In this document: one piece after another, positions 40,818 through 50,203 of the stretch
Numbering within the stretch: position 1 is the stretch's first letter
How the letters are laid out: every line of letters starts with the position of its first letter
DNA from: Prado023 sp963753075
GTDB taxonomy: Bacteria; Actinomycetota; Actinomycetes; S36-B12; CAIYMF01
DNA length: 64,000 nucleotides
NCBI GenBank assembly: GCA_963753075.1
Contig: CAVWAR010000017.1
Coordinates: 1 to 64,000 of the forward strand
Direction: 5' to 3'
Made by a program: the position numbers and the translations under genes
Notes under the pieces: generated by a model
What the model was told of the DNA's origin: nothing
Database searches by the model: none
Seen by the model: the letters and a program-made list of their open reading frames with translations, nothing else

Positions 40818-42194
40818 TCAGGAGTGGGCGTGCAGCGGCTTGCCCGCCAGCGCGAGGTGCGCCTCGCCGAGTGCCTCGTTCTGGGTGGGGTGGGCGTGCA
40901 CGAGGGCGGCGACCTCTTCCGGGTACGCCTCCCAGTTGTAGATCAGCTGCGCCTCGCCGACCTGCTCGCCCACCCGGGCCCCGATCATGTGGACGCCCAC
41001 CACAGGGCCGTCCTTGCGGCGGACCAGCTTGACGAAGCCAGCGGTGCCCAGGATCTGGCTCTTGCCGTTGCCGCCCAGGTTGTACTCGTAGCTCTGGACG
41101 GCGTCCGTGCCGAACTTCTCCGCGGCCTGCTCCTCGGTCAGCCCGACTGAGGCGATCTCCGGCTCGCAGTAGGTGACCCGGGGGATGCCCAGCTCGTCGA
41201 TCGGGGGTGGGTTCAGTCCGGCGATGTCCTCGGCGACGAAGATGCCCTGCTGGAAGCCCCGGTGGGCCAGCTGCAGGCCCGGCACGATGTCTCCGACCGC
41301 ACGCACGCCGGCGACGTTCGTGTTCAGTCGCTCGTCGGCCAGGACCCAGCCGCGGTCCATGGTGATGCTGACGTCCTCGTAGCCCATGTCGGCGGTGTTC
41401 GGGCCGCGCCCGACCGCGACGAGCATCAGGTCGGCCTCGAACGTCGAGCCGTCCTCGAGGGTCGCCACCACCCCGGAGTCGCTCTGGGCGACGCTGGCGA
41501 ACCTGACTCCGGTCGTGAAGTTGATCTTGCGCTTGCGGAACGCGCGCTCCAGGGCCTTGGAGACTGCTGCCTCCTCGGCGGGGACCAGCCGCGGCAGCGC
41601 CTCGATGATCGTGACGTCGGATCCGAACGACTTCCACACCGACGCGAACTCGACGCCGATGACGCCACCGCCCAGCACGATCACACTCTTCGGGATGTAG
41701 TCCAGATTGAGCGCCTCGTCGCTGGTCATGACCCGACCGCCGATCTCCAACCCGGGAAGGCTGCGGGAGTACGAGCCGGTCGCGAGCACGACGTTGCTCC
41801 CGGTATAGGTCGTTCCCTCGACGTCGACCGTGGTGGCCGACGTGAGCCGTCCGGTGCCCTGCACGTAGGTGATCGCAGAGCTCTTGACCAGCCCCTGCAG
41901 ACCCTTGTAGAGCCGGCCCACGACACCGTCGCGGTAGGAGTTCACCTTCAGGATGTCGATGCCGTTCAGCGTCGTGTCGACACCGAACTTCGCGCTCTCG
42001 CGGGCGCTGTCAGCGACCTCGCCGGCGTGCAGCAGGGCCTTCGTCGGGATGCAGCCGCGGTGCAGGCAGGTGCCGCCGAGCTTGTCCTTCTCGATCAGGG
42101 CCACGGACAGCCCGAGCTCCGACGCCCGTAGCGCGCACGCGTAGCCTCCGCTGCCGCCGCCGAGGATCACAACATCGAACTGGTTGTCGGCCAC
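40818..42194 (-). CDS. lpdA: dihydrolipoyl dehydrogenase (E3)
   Basis: A 458-residue FAD disulfide oxidoreductase that reoxidises dihydrolipoyl groups with NAD+. FDVVILGGGSGGYACALRAS is the FAD site, C43/C48 in GGTCLHRGCIPTKALLH is the redox disulfide, VIVLGGGVIGVEFASVWKSF the NAD site, VRAVGDIV the second FAD motif, and HAHPTQNEALGEA the C-terminal His-Glu pair. I use the GTG at 42194, after GAAAGG, where homology starts. It lies directly upstream of sucB. Confidence 0.95.
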   Translation of the reverse strand: MADNQFDVVILGGGSGGYACALRASELGLSVALIEKDKLGGTCLHRGCIPTKALLHAGEVADSARESAKFGVDTTLNGIDILKVNSYRDGVVGRLYKGLQGLVKSSAITYVQGTGRLTSATTVDVEGTTYTGSNVVLATGSYSRSLPGLEIGGRVMTSDEALNLDYIPKSVIVLGGGVIGVEFASVWKSFGSDVTIIEALPRLVPAEEAAVSKALERAFRKRKINFTTGVRFASVAQSDSGVVATLEDGSTFEADLMLVAVGRGPNTADMGYEDVSITMDRGWVLADERLNTNVAGVRAVGDIVPGLQLAHRGFQQGIFVAEDIAGLNPPPIDELGIPRVTYCEPEIASVGLTEEQAAEKFGTDAVQSYEYNLGGNGKSQILGTAGFVKLVRRKDGPVVGVHMIGARVGEQVGEAQLIYNWEAYPEEVAALVHAHPTQNEALGEAHLALAGKPLHAHS

Positions 42195-42344
42195 GTGGGG
42201 ACCTTTCTTCTCGAGGTGCTGGGCGTCGGGGGTGCCAGCATCGCGGGTCGCACGCACATCCTGCCAGCAGTTGCCCGCTTGCGGCGTGCCACGAGCGGGT
42301 CAGCGCCCAACCGAACCAGCTGGGCGCATCCGGGCGAGGCCGGG

Positions 42345-43823
42345 TCAGTCCTGCTGGTCAGCCATCCGCTCGGCGACGGCCACCAGGGTCCGCACCCCGT
42401 AGCCAGTGGCTCCCTTGGCGTTGTAGCCCCAGGGGGCGTCGGTGAGGAAGGCCGGTCCGGCGATGTCGATGTGGACCCACGGGACGCCATCGGGGACGAA
42501 CTCGCGCAGGAAGGCCGCAGCGGTCATCATCCCGCCGTTCCGCTCGCCGATGTTGGCCAGGTCGGCCACCGGCGAGTCCAGCGACGGACGGAGCTCCTCG
42601 GGGATGGGCATGGGCCACGACAGCTCCCCGGAGGACTCCGCCGCAGCCTGCACCTCGTCGCGCCATCCGTCGTCGTTGCCCATGATCCCGGCGATGCGGG
42701 CGCCGAGGGCCACCACCTGCGCACCGGTCAGGGTGGCCATGTCGATGATGGCATCCGGGTCGTCGGCGCCACAGCGCACCAGCGCGTCCATCATGACCAG
42801 TCGGCCCTCGGCGTCGGTGTTGAGCACCTCGACCGTCTTGCCGCCGTAGGCGGTGATGACGTCGCCCGGGCGCTGGGCGTGGCCGCTGGGCATGTTCTCG
42901 GCGATCGCGAGGTACGCCGTGACCTCGAGCGATACGCCGAGCCGTGCGATCGCCACGACGGATGCGAGCACCGATGCGGCGCCGGCCATGTCGCACTTCA
43001 TGGTGATCATCGAGGCCGGCGGCTTCAGCGACAGGCCTCCGGAGTCGAAGGTGATCCCCTTGCCGACCAGGGCGAGGTGCCCGCTGGCCCCGGCCGGTGC
43101 GTAGGTGAGCCGGACCAGGCGGGGCGGGTTGGCCGAGCCCTGGCCGACGGCCAGGATGCCGCCGAACTCCTGCTCGGCGAGGGCGTCCTCGTCGAGGATC
43201 TCGACCAAGACGCCGGTGCCCGCGGCCGCCGCGACCGCTTCGGCAGCAAGCGCTGCGGGGGGCTGGGCGCCCGGCGGGGTGTCCACCAGGCGACGGGCCA
43301 GGTTGATCGCCTCGCCGACCACGCGGGCTGACGTGATCGCGTGTTCCAGGCCATCGGGCGCGGCCACGAGGACCACGAGCTGCTCCGGGTTGGGGCTCGG
43401 CGCATCGCCGGCCGGCTTGCCCGGGTAGCGGTAGGACCCGATGAACGCCCCAAGGCCGACCGCCTCGACGAGGGCCGGATCGTCGTTGGTGGGCAGTGCC
43501 ACCGACACAGCGCTGGCAGAGCTCGCGCGCAATGCCGCCCCGGCGGCCCTGCGCAGGGTCTCCTCGGCGTACACCTCGGCCTGCTCACCCAGGCCGGTTG
43601 TCATGACTGGCGGGAGGCCGAAGGGCCCACCGGGGAGCCGGAGGACCTCGTCGGCCTTCCCGGTCGCGCCGATCGCCGAGGCGGCGGCACCCAGCGCAGC
43701 GGCCTGGTCGTCTGTCAGGGCGCTGGACTCGACCACCGGGCCGGCTGAGCCCTTCGCGAGGCCAACAACGAGCAGGTCGGCGTCGGGCATGGTCGTGGTC
43801 AGGGAGAGGGAGGCTGTGGTCAT
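42345..43823 (-). CDS. pepA: leucyl aminopeptidase (M17)
   Basis: A 492-residue cytosolic zinc/manganese aminopeptidase. The M17 signature NTDAEGRLVMMDALV is present, as are metal and catalytic motifs VGKGITFDSGGLSLKP and MKCDMAGAASVLA. The N-terminal macro-like domain carries VGLAKGSAGP. I start at the ATG at 43823. It is divergent from gcvT (93 bases) and lies upstream of lpdA with a 150-base gap, the same order as in Streptomyces-type chromosomes. Confidence 0.95.
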   Translation of the reverse strand: MTTASLSLTTTMPDADLLVVGLAKGSAGPVVESSALTDDQAAALGAAASAIGATGKADEVLRLPGGPFGLPPVMTTGLGEQAEVYAEETLRRAAGAALRASSASAVSVALPTNDDPALVEAVGLGAFIGSYRYPGKPAGDAPSPNPEQLVVLVAAPDGLEHAITSARVVGEAINLARRLVDTPPGAQPPAALAAEAVAAAAGTGVLVEILDEDALAEQEFGGILAVGQGSANPPRLVRLTYAPAGASGHLALVGKGITFDSGGLSLKPPASMITMKCDMAGAASVLASVVAIARLGVSLEVTAYLAIAENMPSGHAQRPGDVITAYGGKTVEVLNTDAEGRLVMMDALVRCGADDPDAIIDMATLTGAQVVALGARIAGIMGNDDGWRDEVQAAAESSGELSWPMPIPEELRPSLDSPVADLANIGERNGGMMTAAAFLREFVPDGVPWVHIDIAGPAFLTDAPWGYNAKGATGYGVRTLVAVAERMADQQD

Positions 43824-43915
43824 GGCCCCACCGTATTGGGTCCCGGCGCTGCATGGCACGGGCCGCCCCGTCCAGGAACCGGGCCGCGCCTGCGAGGGCG
43901 GCTAGGCTTCCGCGC

Positions 43916-45001
43916 GTGACTCTGCGCCGAACTGCCCTGACCGAGACCCACCGCGCGGCGGGAGCCAAGATGGCTGACTTCGGTGGATGGGAGATGCCGA
44001 TCGAGTACCCGACCGGCGTGGTGGCCGAGCATGTGGCCGTGCGCACGTCCGTGGGCGTGTTCGACGTGTCGCACATGGGCAAGCTGGTGGTGGCCGGACC
44101 TGGTGCGGTCTCGTCGCTGAACCGGCTGCTGGCCAATGACCTGGAGCGGATCGGCTCCGGCCAGGCGCAGTACTCGATGTTGTGCAGTGACTCCGGCGGT
44201 GTGGTCGACGACCTCATCGCTTACCGGGTCAGTGCCGACGAGGTGCGGATCGTGCCCAACGCGGCCAACGCGACCTCCGTGCGCGATGCCCTGGTCGCGG
44301 GCCTGCCGGAGCCGGTGACGGTCACCGACCTGCACGAGTTCGAGGGCATCCTGGCCGTCCAGGGGCCCGGCAGCCGGGACGTCATGGTCGATCTGGGCCT
44401 GCTCGCCACGGCGCATGACCTGCCGTACATGGCCTTCACCACCGCCGAGTTCGCCGGGGAGTCGGCCATCGTGTGCCGCACCGGCTACACCGGGGAGCAC
44501 GGCTACGAGGTGATCCTGCCGGTGGCCGCGCTGGCCGCGCTCTGGGCGGCGGTCGCCGCTCGGGCGACCCCGTGCGGACTCGGGGCCCGGGACACTCTGC
44601 GCACGGAGATGGGATACCCCCTGCACGGACAGGACCTGTCCACGTCGATCACCCCGGTCGAGGCCGGGCTGTCGTGGGCGGTGGGCTGGGACAAGGAGGT
44701 GTTCTCCGGGCGCGAAGCCCTCGTAGCCCAGCGAGCCGAGGGTCGGTCGCGGGCCCTGCGTGGCCTGCTCCTGCAGGGTCGTGGGGTGCCCAGGCCGCAG
44801 ATGACGGTCCGGGGGGCGGACGGGACGCCAGCGGGGGAGACCACCTCGGGCACCTTCTCCCCGACCCTGAAGGCGGGCCTCGCGCTTGCCCTGGTCGACC
44901 CCGGGCTGACGTTCGGTGACGAGGTCGCGATCGACATCCGCGGCCGGGACGTGCCGGCAGCAGTCGTGCGCATGCCTTTCGTCGGGTCGTCACCGAAGTA
45001 G
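43916..45001 (+). CDS. gcvT: aminomethyltransferase, glycine cleavage T protein
   Basis: A 361-residue tetrahydrofolate-dependent T protein. Motifs: MADFGGWEMPIEYP, VFDVSHMGKLVVAGP, LNRLLANDLERIGSGQAQYS, YTGEHGYEVILP and the folate-binding GLGARDTLRTEMGYPLHGQD. It transfers the C1 unit from aminomethyl-lipoyl GcvH to folate. The start GTG at 43916 (TLRRTALTETHRAAGA) gives normal length; the longer frame to 43853 adds unlike residues. No gcvH or gcvP adjoins. The lipoate dependence ties it functionally to lipA/lipB nearby. Confidence 0.95.
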   Translation: MTLRRTALTETHRAAGAKMADFGGWEMPIEYPTGVVAEHVAVRTSVGVFDVSHMGKLVVAGPGAVSSLNRLLANDLERIGSGQAQYSMLCSDSGGVVDDLIAYRVSADEVRIVPNAANATSVRDALVAGLPEPVTVTDLHEFEGILAVQGPGSRDVMVDLGLLATAHDLPYMAFTTAEFAGESAIVCRTGYTGEHGYEVILPVAALAALWAAVAARATPCGLGARDTLRTEMGYPLHGQDLSTSITPVEAGLSWAVGWDKEVFSGREALVAQRAEGRSRALRGLLLQGRGVPRPQMTVRGADGTPAGETTSGTFSPTLKAGLALALVDPGLTFGDEVAIDIRGRDVPAAVVRMPFVGSSPK

Positions 45002-45011
45002 GACCGGCTGC

Positions 45012-45692
45012 TCAGCCGATGGTGGTCCTCGTCACCTCGTCGTCGACCACCGTCGCGTTGATCCTGGTGACGTTGTAGTCCTCGGTGACCGCGAGGTCCT
45101 CGCCGTCACGGGAGACCACCCGGAAGGTCTTGCCAGCGCCCTCCACCGCCGCGCGTGCATCGGCCTCGGACATCCCGAGGACCTCCAGGGCGGTTGCCTG
45201 GGTCTCGTCGGAGATGGTGGGCTCGTCGCTCGGCGGGGTCGTGGCGTAGACCAGCACGTTCAGGTCGCCCTCGAACAGGTAGAGCTCGCCGGCGTCCACC
45301 GTGGTGTACCCGTCCACGGCGTTGAGCAGGACGAGCAGGTCGGTCTCGGCACGCTCCTGGTCGGCCGGCCCGGCCTCGAGGCTGGTCAGGAACCGTCCGA
45401 GATCGAGGGTCCCGTCCTCGGACGCTGTGTAGTCGGCGGTGTAGCTGTTGATCGGCCCCTGCCCGCCGACGGTGTCCTCCTCGAAGGTCAGCGTCACCTC
45501 GGTGGTCGGGGTGGACTCGAGCATCCCGCCGACCAGGAACCACGGCTCCCCGATCGCCAGGTCTCCACCCACCGGCTGGACGATGTCCGAGCTGGCGGCT
45601 GAGTCGTCGCCCCCGGGGTCCGGGTCAGATGCGCTGGTGCAGCCGGCGACCAGAGCCAGGCTCATCAGGAGCATCGGCGCGGATCGCTTCAT
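45012..45692 (-). CDS. META-domain lipoprotein with I78-inhibitor-like tail
   Basis: A 226-residue predicted lipoprotein. The signal peptide ends at LALVAGC, a lipobox. A META/HslJ-like domain follows (GEPWFLVGG, VTLTFEEDTVGGQGPINSYT, LYLFEGDLNVLVY). The last 55 residues, GMSEADARAAVEGAGKTFRV then VVDDEVTRTTIG, resemble the I78 peptidase-inhibitor fold. It is convergent with gcvT, 10 bases between stops. It probably sits on the outer face of the membrane, with an unknown target. I start at the ATG at 45692. Confidence 0.78.
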   Translation of the reverse strand: MKRSAPMLLMSLALVAGCTSASDPDPGGDDSAASSDIVQPVGGDLAIGEPWFLVGGMLESTPTTEVTLTFEEDTVGGQGPINSYTADYTASEDGTLDLGRFLTSLEAGPADQERAETDLLVLLNAVDGYTTVDAGELYLFEGDLNVLVYATTPPSDEPTISDETQATALEVLGMSEADARAAVEGAGKTFRVVSRDGEDLAVTEDYNVTRINATVVDDEVTRTTIG

Positions 45693-45765
45693 GCGTGTAT
45701 GTTCCCGCAAACCCGCCCGGCGTCACAGCGCGCGCGCCGGAGCTGCAACCCGGTGAACGGATCCG

Positions 45766-48168
45766 CTACTTGCGCCGCCGCCCGACTGCCCCGCGGACGT
45801 TGGAGTTCAGGGCACGCAGCACCCGATCGAGGGTGCGCAGCGACAGGCGCCCGTTGGACCACTGGACGAAGCCGCGTGCGGGCATCCCGGCAATGACGGC
45901 GCGGCGCATCTCGGCAGCGGCACCGCTCTCGTCGGCCTCGCTGGCGGCACTGCGGGTCGTGGCCTTCTCCATGAGCGCGACGAGGGCTCGGCCCACCGGG
46001 CTCTCGGAGAGCTCAGGAGGCGTGGAGTTGCGCGTGTAGGGCTGGGACCCAGCCGGGATCGGGATCGGCCGACGCAGCAGCGCGGTGAACTCGGCATTGG
46101 TGGCCACGGTTCCCGCAGTCCCCGGCACGGGTTGAACCTTGTCATCGGAGTCGATCTCGACCGTCACCTGACCATGAATGGCGGTCGACGACGTACCGAC
46201 CAGGATCTCGAACTCGCCGGCCTCGACCAGCCAGTCGTGGGCCTGCACGTCCCACACAGCGAAGGCCCGTCGGTCCAGGCTGACGCTGATCGGCTGGGTC
46301 GCACCCGGAGCCAGGTGCACCTTCGCGTAGCCCGCCAGCTCCTTGGCCGGTCTCGCCACGCTGGACTCCACGTCAGCGACGTAGACCTGGACCACCTGGG
46401 AGCCGGGCCGCTGGCCGGTGTTGGTCACGTCCAGGGCGACTGTCAGGTCGCAGCCGCTGCCGGTGACCTCGACCTCCGAGAGCGAGAAGGAGGTGTAGCC
46501 CAACCCATGACCGAATGGGAACCGCGCGGGGACCCCGGCGGTGTCGTGGAAGCGGTAGCCGACGTGGAAGCCCTCGCGGTACTCCACCTGGCGGGGGGCG
46601 CCCGGGAAGTTGCGGTCCGCGGGGAGGTCAGCGACGGCCATCGGGATGCTCTCGGCCAGGCGACCGCCCGGCTCGGCCCGGCCGAGAAGCACGTCGGCCA
46701 GGGCTGCGCCGCCGGCCTGGCCGCCCAGGTGTGCCTCGACCAGCGCAGCCGGATGGTCGGCCCACGGCAGCTCCAGCGTCCCGCCGTTCATCAGGACGAC
46801 GGCAGGCCGCGGATGGACGGCCAGGATGACGTCGCGCAGGTGGTCCATCCCCTCGGGCAGCAGGCAGTCCGGTCGATCGATGGCCTCGCTCTCGGCGCGC
46901 TCGGGCAGCCCGAGGACGAGGATGACGTGGTCGGCGTCGTGGGCGACGGTTGCCGCGTCGGCCAGCAGCCGCGGGGTGGTCTGCCCCGACCTGGCGTCGT
47001 ACCCGGCCGCGAAGCGGATCTGAGCCTGACCCGCGGTCAGGTCGGTGAGCGACTCGAGCAGGCTGTCGACTCGGGTGGGCTGCACCCGCGAGCTGCCCTC
47101 CCCCTGGATGCGTGGTGCCGCTGCGAACGCCCCGATGACGGCGATCGTGCCGGTCCCGGCCAGGGGTAGCAGCCCGTCGTTGGTCAGCAGGACGGTGCCT
47201 GCCGCCGCCGCCCGGCGGGCCAGGGCGTGGTGGTCCCCGAGATCCGGGACGCCCATGGGCTCCTTGCGCCGCTCGGCCCAGTCCAGGGCCATCGCGACCA
47301 CACGGGTTGCCGACCGGTCCAGGTCAGCCACGGCGAGGGCGCCGGACTCGATGGCCTCCGCGACCTCTGTGTCGAAGGTCGCAGCGCCGCCGGGCATCTC
47401 CAGGTCCAAGCCGGCAGCCAACCCGGCGGTCCGGTCGTTGGTGCCGCCCCAGTCCGAGACGACGAGGCCGTCGAAGCCCCACTCGGCGCGCAGGACGTCA
47501 CGGAGCAGGGCCGTCGAGTCGGAGCAGTACTGCCCGTTGACCTGGTTGTACGCGGTCATGATTGCCCGGGGTTGGGACTCCCGGATCACGATCTCGAAGC
47601 CGCGCAGGTAGAGCTCGCGCAGCGTCCGCTGGTCGATGATCGTGTCGATCACCATCCGGTTGGTCTCCTGGTTGTTGGCCGTGAAGTGCTTGGGGCAGGC
47701 CGCAACCCCCACGGACTGGATGCCCCGGACCATCGCCGCGGCCAGCATGCCCGAGAGGTACGGGTCCTCGGAGAGGTACTCGAAGGAGCGGCCGCCGCGC
47801 GGATGTCGCTTGATGTTGAGCCCCGGGCCCAGCAGGACGGCGACGTCCTCCGCACGCGCCTCCCTGCCCAGTGCCTGGCCGATCTCGGTCAACAGCTCCG
47901 GGTCCCAGGTGCACGCCAGGGTGGCTGCGGTGGGGAAGCACGTGGCGGGGACTGTGTCCGACGGCCCAGACTGGTCAGACTGGCCGACCTGCTTGCGCAA
48001 TCCGTGCGGGCCGTCGGCCAGCATCACGGACGGTGCCTGTCCCGGGACGGACTCCGTCGTCCAGAAGTCCCGCCCGGAGACCAGCCGGATGCGATCGGCG
48101 AGCGGGAGCCCGGCGACGATCGCAGCGGCGCGCTCCAGGGCGTCCGGGCGGACTGACGATGTCGACAC
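45766..48168 (-). CDS. glycoside hydrolase family 3 beta-glucosidase
   Basis: An 800-residue GH3 enzyme without a signal peptide, so probably cytoplasmic. The N-terminal barrel shows VMLADGPHGLRKQ, VLLGPGLNIKRHPRGGRSFE, ACPKHFTANNQE and the nucleophile D239 in GLVVSDWGGTNDRTAG. The second alpha/beta domain has NDGLLPLAGTGTIAVIG, and a fibronectin-III-like domain lies near residues 570-660. A further C-terminal stretch of about 100 residues (RSAASEADESGAAAEMRRAV) resembles the tail of some actinobacterial GH3 proteins. It likely hydrolyses imported beta-glucosides. It stands 116 bases after cobS and is probably a separate unit. Confidence 0.92.
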   Translation of the reverse strand: MSTSSVRPDALERAAAIVAGLPLADRIRLVSGRDFWTTESVPGQAPSVMLADGPHGLRKQVGQSDQSGPSDTVPATCFPTAATLACTWDPELLTEIGQALGREARAEDVAVLLGPGLNIKRHPRGGRSFEYLSEDPYLSGMLAAAMVRGIQSVGVAACPKHFTANNQETNRMVIDTIIDQRTLRELYLRGFEIVIRESQPRAIMTAYNQVNGQYCSDSTALLRDVLRAEWGFDGLVVSDWGGTNDRTAGLAAGLDLEMPGGAATFDTEVAEAIESGALAVADLDRSATRVVAMALDWAERRKEPMGVPDLGDHHALARRAAAAGTVLLTNDGLLPLAGTGTIAVIGAFAAAPRIQGEGSSRVQPTRVDSLLESLTDLTAGQAQIRFAAGYDARSGQTTPRLLADAATVAHDADHVILVLGLPERAESEAIDRPDCLLPEGMDHLRDVILAVHPRPAVVLMNGGTLELPWADHPAALVEAHLGGQAGGAALADVLLGRAEPGGRLAESIPMAVADLPADRNFPGAPRQVEYREGFHVGYRFHDTAGVPARFPFGHGLGYTSFSLSEVEVTGSGCDLTVALDVTNTGQRPGSQVVQVYVADVESSVARPAKELAGYAKVHLAPGATQPISVSLDRRAFAVWDVQAHDWLVEAGEFEILVGTSSTAIHGQVTVEIDSDDKVQPVPGTAGTVATNAEFTALLRRPIPIPAGSQPYTRNSTPPELSESPVGRALVALMEKATTRSAASEADESGAAAEMRRAVIAGMPARGFVQWSNGRLSLRTLDRVLRALNSNVRGAVGRRRK

Positions 48169-48284
48169 GGGTGGTCTCCTCGGTGGCTGTCGCGACGGGG
48201 GCTAGCGCCAAGGATGGCGCAGGACGGGGCCGAACCCAGCGCCGGACGGGGCACGACACGCCCACCGGCCCCGTGGCCGCCCGG

Positions 48285-49055
48285 TCAGCGCAGCGCGAGC
48301 ACCAGCAGCACTGCGGTGGTGGCGAGCTCTGCCGTCGCCCCCAGCACGTCGCCGGTGCTGCCGCCGAACCGGCGCTGCGCGAGTCGGCCCAGCCACAGGG
48401 CCGTGCCGACAGCCGCGAGCGGGCCCCACAGCAGGGACCCCGACCAGGGCAGCGATCCCGCCAGGGTGGCCACGACCGCGACCCCGCCCGACAGGAGGCC
48501 AGCGATCAACAGGCGGGGGGTGCTCATCGATCCGATCACCAGGGCGCCGAGGCCATCGGGCCGGGCCGGTCGGAACCATGGTCCGCAGGCGATGCCCACT
48601 GCGAGCCTGCCCAGCATCACGGCGAGCACCCATGCCGCCAGGGCGGTCGAGCCCGCCGGGAGCTGGGCAAGGGAGAGCACCTGCACCATGACGGTGAACA
48701 CCAGCGTGAGCACCCCGAACGGCCCGATGTCCGAGCGGCGCATGATGTCCCGGGCCCGCTCGGGTGCGCCACCGCTGCCGAGCCCGTCGGCCATGTCGGC
48801 CAGACCGTCCCAGTGCAACCCGCGGGTGATCCACGCGGCCAGGGCGACCACGAGCGTTGCCGAGAGGATCCGCGCCACGAGGTCGACGCCGGTGACCAGG
48901 AGCAGCGCCCCGCTGACCAGGCCGATCCCGGTGCCCACAAGGGGGGCCAGCGCCAGGCCACGACCGGCCACCGCCGCGTCCAGCCGTTGCGGGGGCGGAA
49001 CCGGGAGTCGGGTGAACGTCCCCACGGTGAACCGGATCTCGTCGCTGGGGGTCAC
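48285..49055 (-). CDS. cobS: adenosylcobinamide-GDP ribazoletransferase (cobalamin synthase)
   Basis: A 256-residue membrane enzyme that joins alpha-ribazole to AdoCbi-GDP in the last step of cobalamin assembly. Motifs: FTRLPVPPP, HWDGLADMADGLGSGG with the catalytic acidic residues, and RSDIGPFGVLTLVFTVMVQV; about six membrane helices. I choose the GTG at 49055 because it overlaps the cobT stop (GTGA), giving translational coupling; the ATG at 49079 is less likely. It is the last gene of the cobalamin operon. Confidence 0.92.
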   Translation of the reverse strand: MTPSDEIRFTVGTFTRLPVPPPQRLDAAVAGRGLALAPLVGTGIGLVSGALLLVTGVDLVARILSATLVVALAAWITRGLHWDGLADMADGLGSGGAPERARDIMRRSDIGPFGVLTLVFTVMVQVLSLAQLPAGSTALAAWVLAVMLGRLAVGIACGPWFRPARPDGLGALVIGSMSTPRLLIAGLLSGGVAVVATLAGSLPWSGSLLWGPLAAVGTALWLGRLAQRRFGGSTGDVLGATAELATTAVLLVLALR

Positions 49056-50203
49056 GCCGGCGCTGCCTGCTCGGGACACTGGCCGCCAACGTCGCCAACG
49101 TCGCCAGCGTCGTCGGACTCGGCACGATCACTGACCCCTGATGAAGCGAAGGTGGCCATCTCGCGCAGGAGGTCCCCGGCCGAGGTCACCAGCGGGAGCG
49201 CGATCAGCGCCCCGGATCCCTCTCCCAGGCGCATGTGCAGGTCGAGCAGCGGCTCGAGACCGAGCCGCTCCAGGGCCGCCGTCGCTGCCGGCTCCGTGCT
49301 GCGGTGTGACGCCAGCCACCACTGGCTGGCCCGGAAGGCGACCCGATGGGCGACCAGCGCGCACGCGCATGAGATCACCCCGTCGAGCAGGACTGGCGTC
49401 CGCCGAGCAGCCGCCTGCAGCAGGAAGCCCGTTGTCGCGGCGAGGTCGGGTCCGCCGCAGGTGGCCAGGAGCGCGACGGCATCGCCCTTGACCGGTCGAC
49501 CCCGGCGCATCGCGTCCCGGACGGCGGCGGTCTTGCGCATCCACGTGTTGTCGTCGATCCCGGTCCCGCGGCCGACGACCTTCGCGGGTTCGGCGTCTGC
49601 CAGGAGCCCGATCAGCGCGGCGGCCGGAGTTGTGTTGCCGATCCCCATGTCCCCGGCGATCAGCAGGTCGGCGCCTGCGTCGATGAGCTCATCGGCCACC
49701 CGAGCTCCGAGAAGCAACCCCGCGATCGACTGCTCGCGGGTCATGGCGTCCTCGCGGTCGATCGACCCCGAGCCGGCCCGGACCCGGTCGGCTGTCACGT
49801 GATCGGGGACGGGCAGCCCACTGGCTGGCCAGTCCACATCAACGCTGACGTCCACGATCCGCACCGTGGCGCCCTGCCCGCGTGCCAGCACCGTCGCGGC
49901 AGCGCCACCGGCGACGAAGTTGGCGACCATCTGGGCCGTCACCTCCGGTGGGTAGGCGCTCGTCCCCGCCATGCGCGCCACGCCATGGTCACCGGCGAAG
50001 ATGGCCAGCGCCGGGTGGGTGATCGGCGGCGGGGGGCATCGGCCTGCGACGCCGGCCAGCCACACGGACACATCCTCGAGACGGCCCAGGGCACCGGACG
50101 GCTTCGTCAGCTGCTCCTGGCGGGCCAGCGCGTCGGCACGCGCGTCCTGGTCCGGCAGCACGATGCTGTCGCGCCACCGGCTCAGGTCGAAGTCGTCGTC
50201 CAC
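49052..50203 (-). CDS. cobT: nicotinate-nucleotide:dimethylbenzimidazole phosphoribosyltransferase
   Basis: A 383-residue enzyme that makes alpha-ribazole-5'-phosphate for the lower loop of cobalamin. Landmarks: LTKPSGALGRLEDVSVWLAG, ALAIFAGDHGVARMAGTSAY, LLIAGDMGIGNTTPAAALIG, PVLLDGVISCACALVA and LGEGSGALIALPL, with the catalytic Glu in the last block. The tail is Asp/Gly-rich (DDAGDVGDVGG). The GTG at 50203 follows AGGACGGCC and overlaps the upstream gene by about 20 bases. Confidence 0.93.
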   Translation of the reverse strand: MDDDFDLSRWRDSIVLPDQDARADALARQEQLTKPSGALGRLEDVSVWLAGVAGRCPPPPITHPALAIFAGDHGVARMAGTSAYPPEVTAQMVANFVAGGAAATVLARGQGATVRIVDVSVDVDWPASGLPVPDHVTADRVRAGSGSIDREDAMTREQSIAGLLLGARVADELIDAGADLLIAGDMGIGNTTPAAALIGLLADAEPAKVVGRGTGIDDNTWMRKTAAVRDAMRRGRPVKGDAVALLATCGGPDLAATTGFLLQAAARRTPVLLDGVISCACALVAHRVAFRASQWWLASHRSTEPAATAALERLGLEPLLDLHMRLGEGSGALIALPLVTSAGDLLREMATFASSGVSDRAESDDAGDVGDVGGQCPEQAAPA

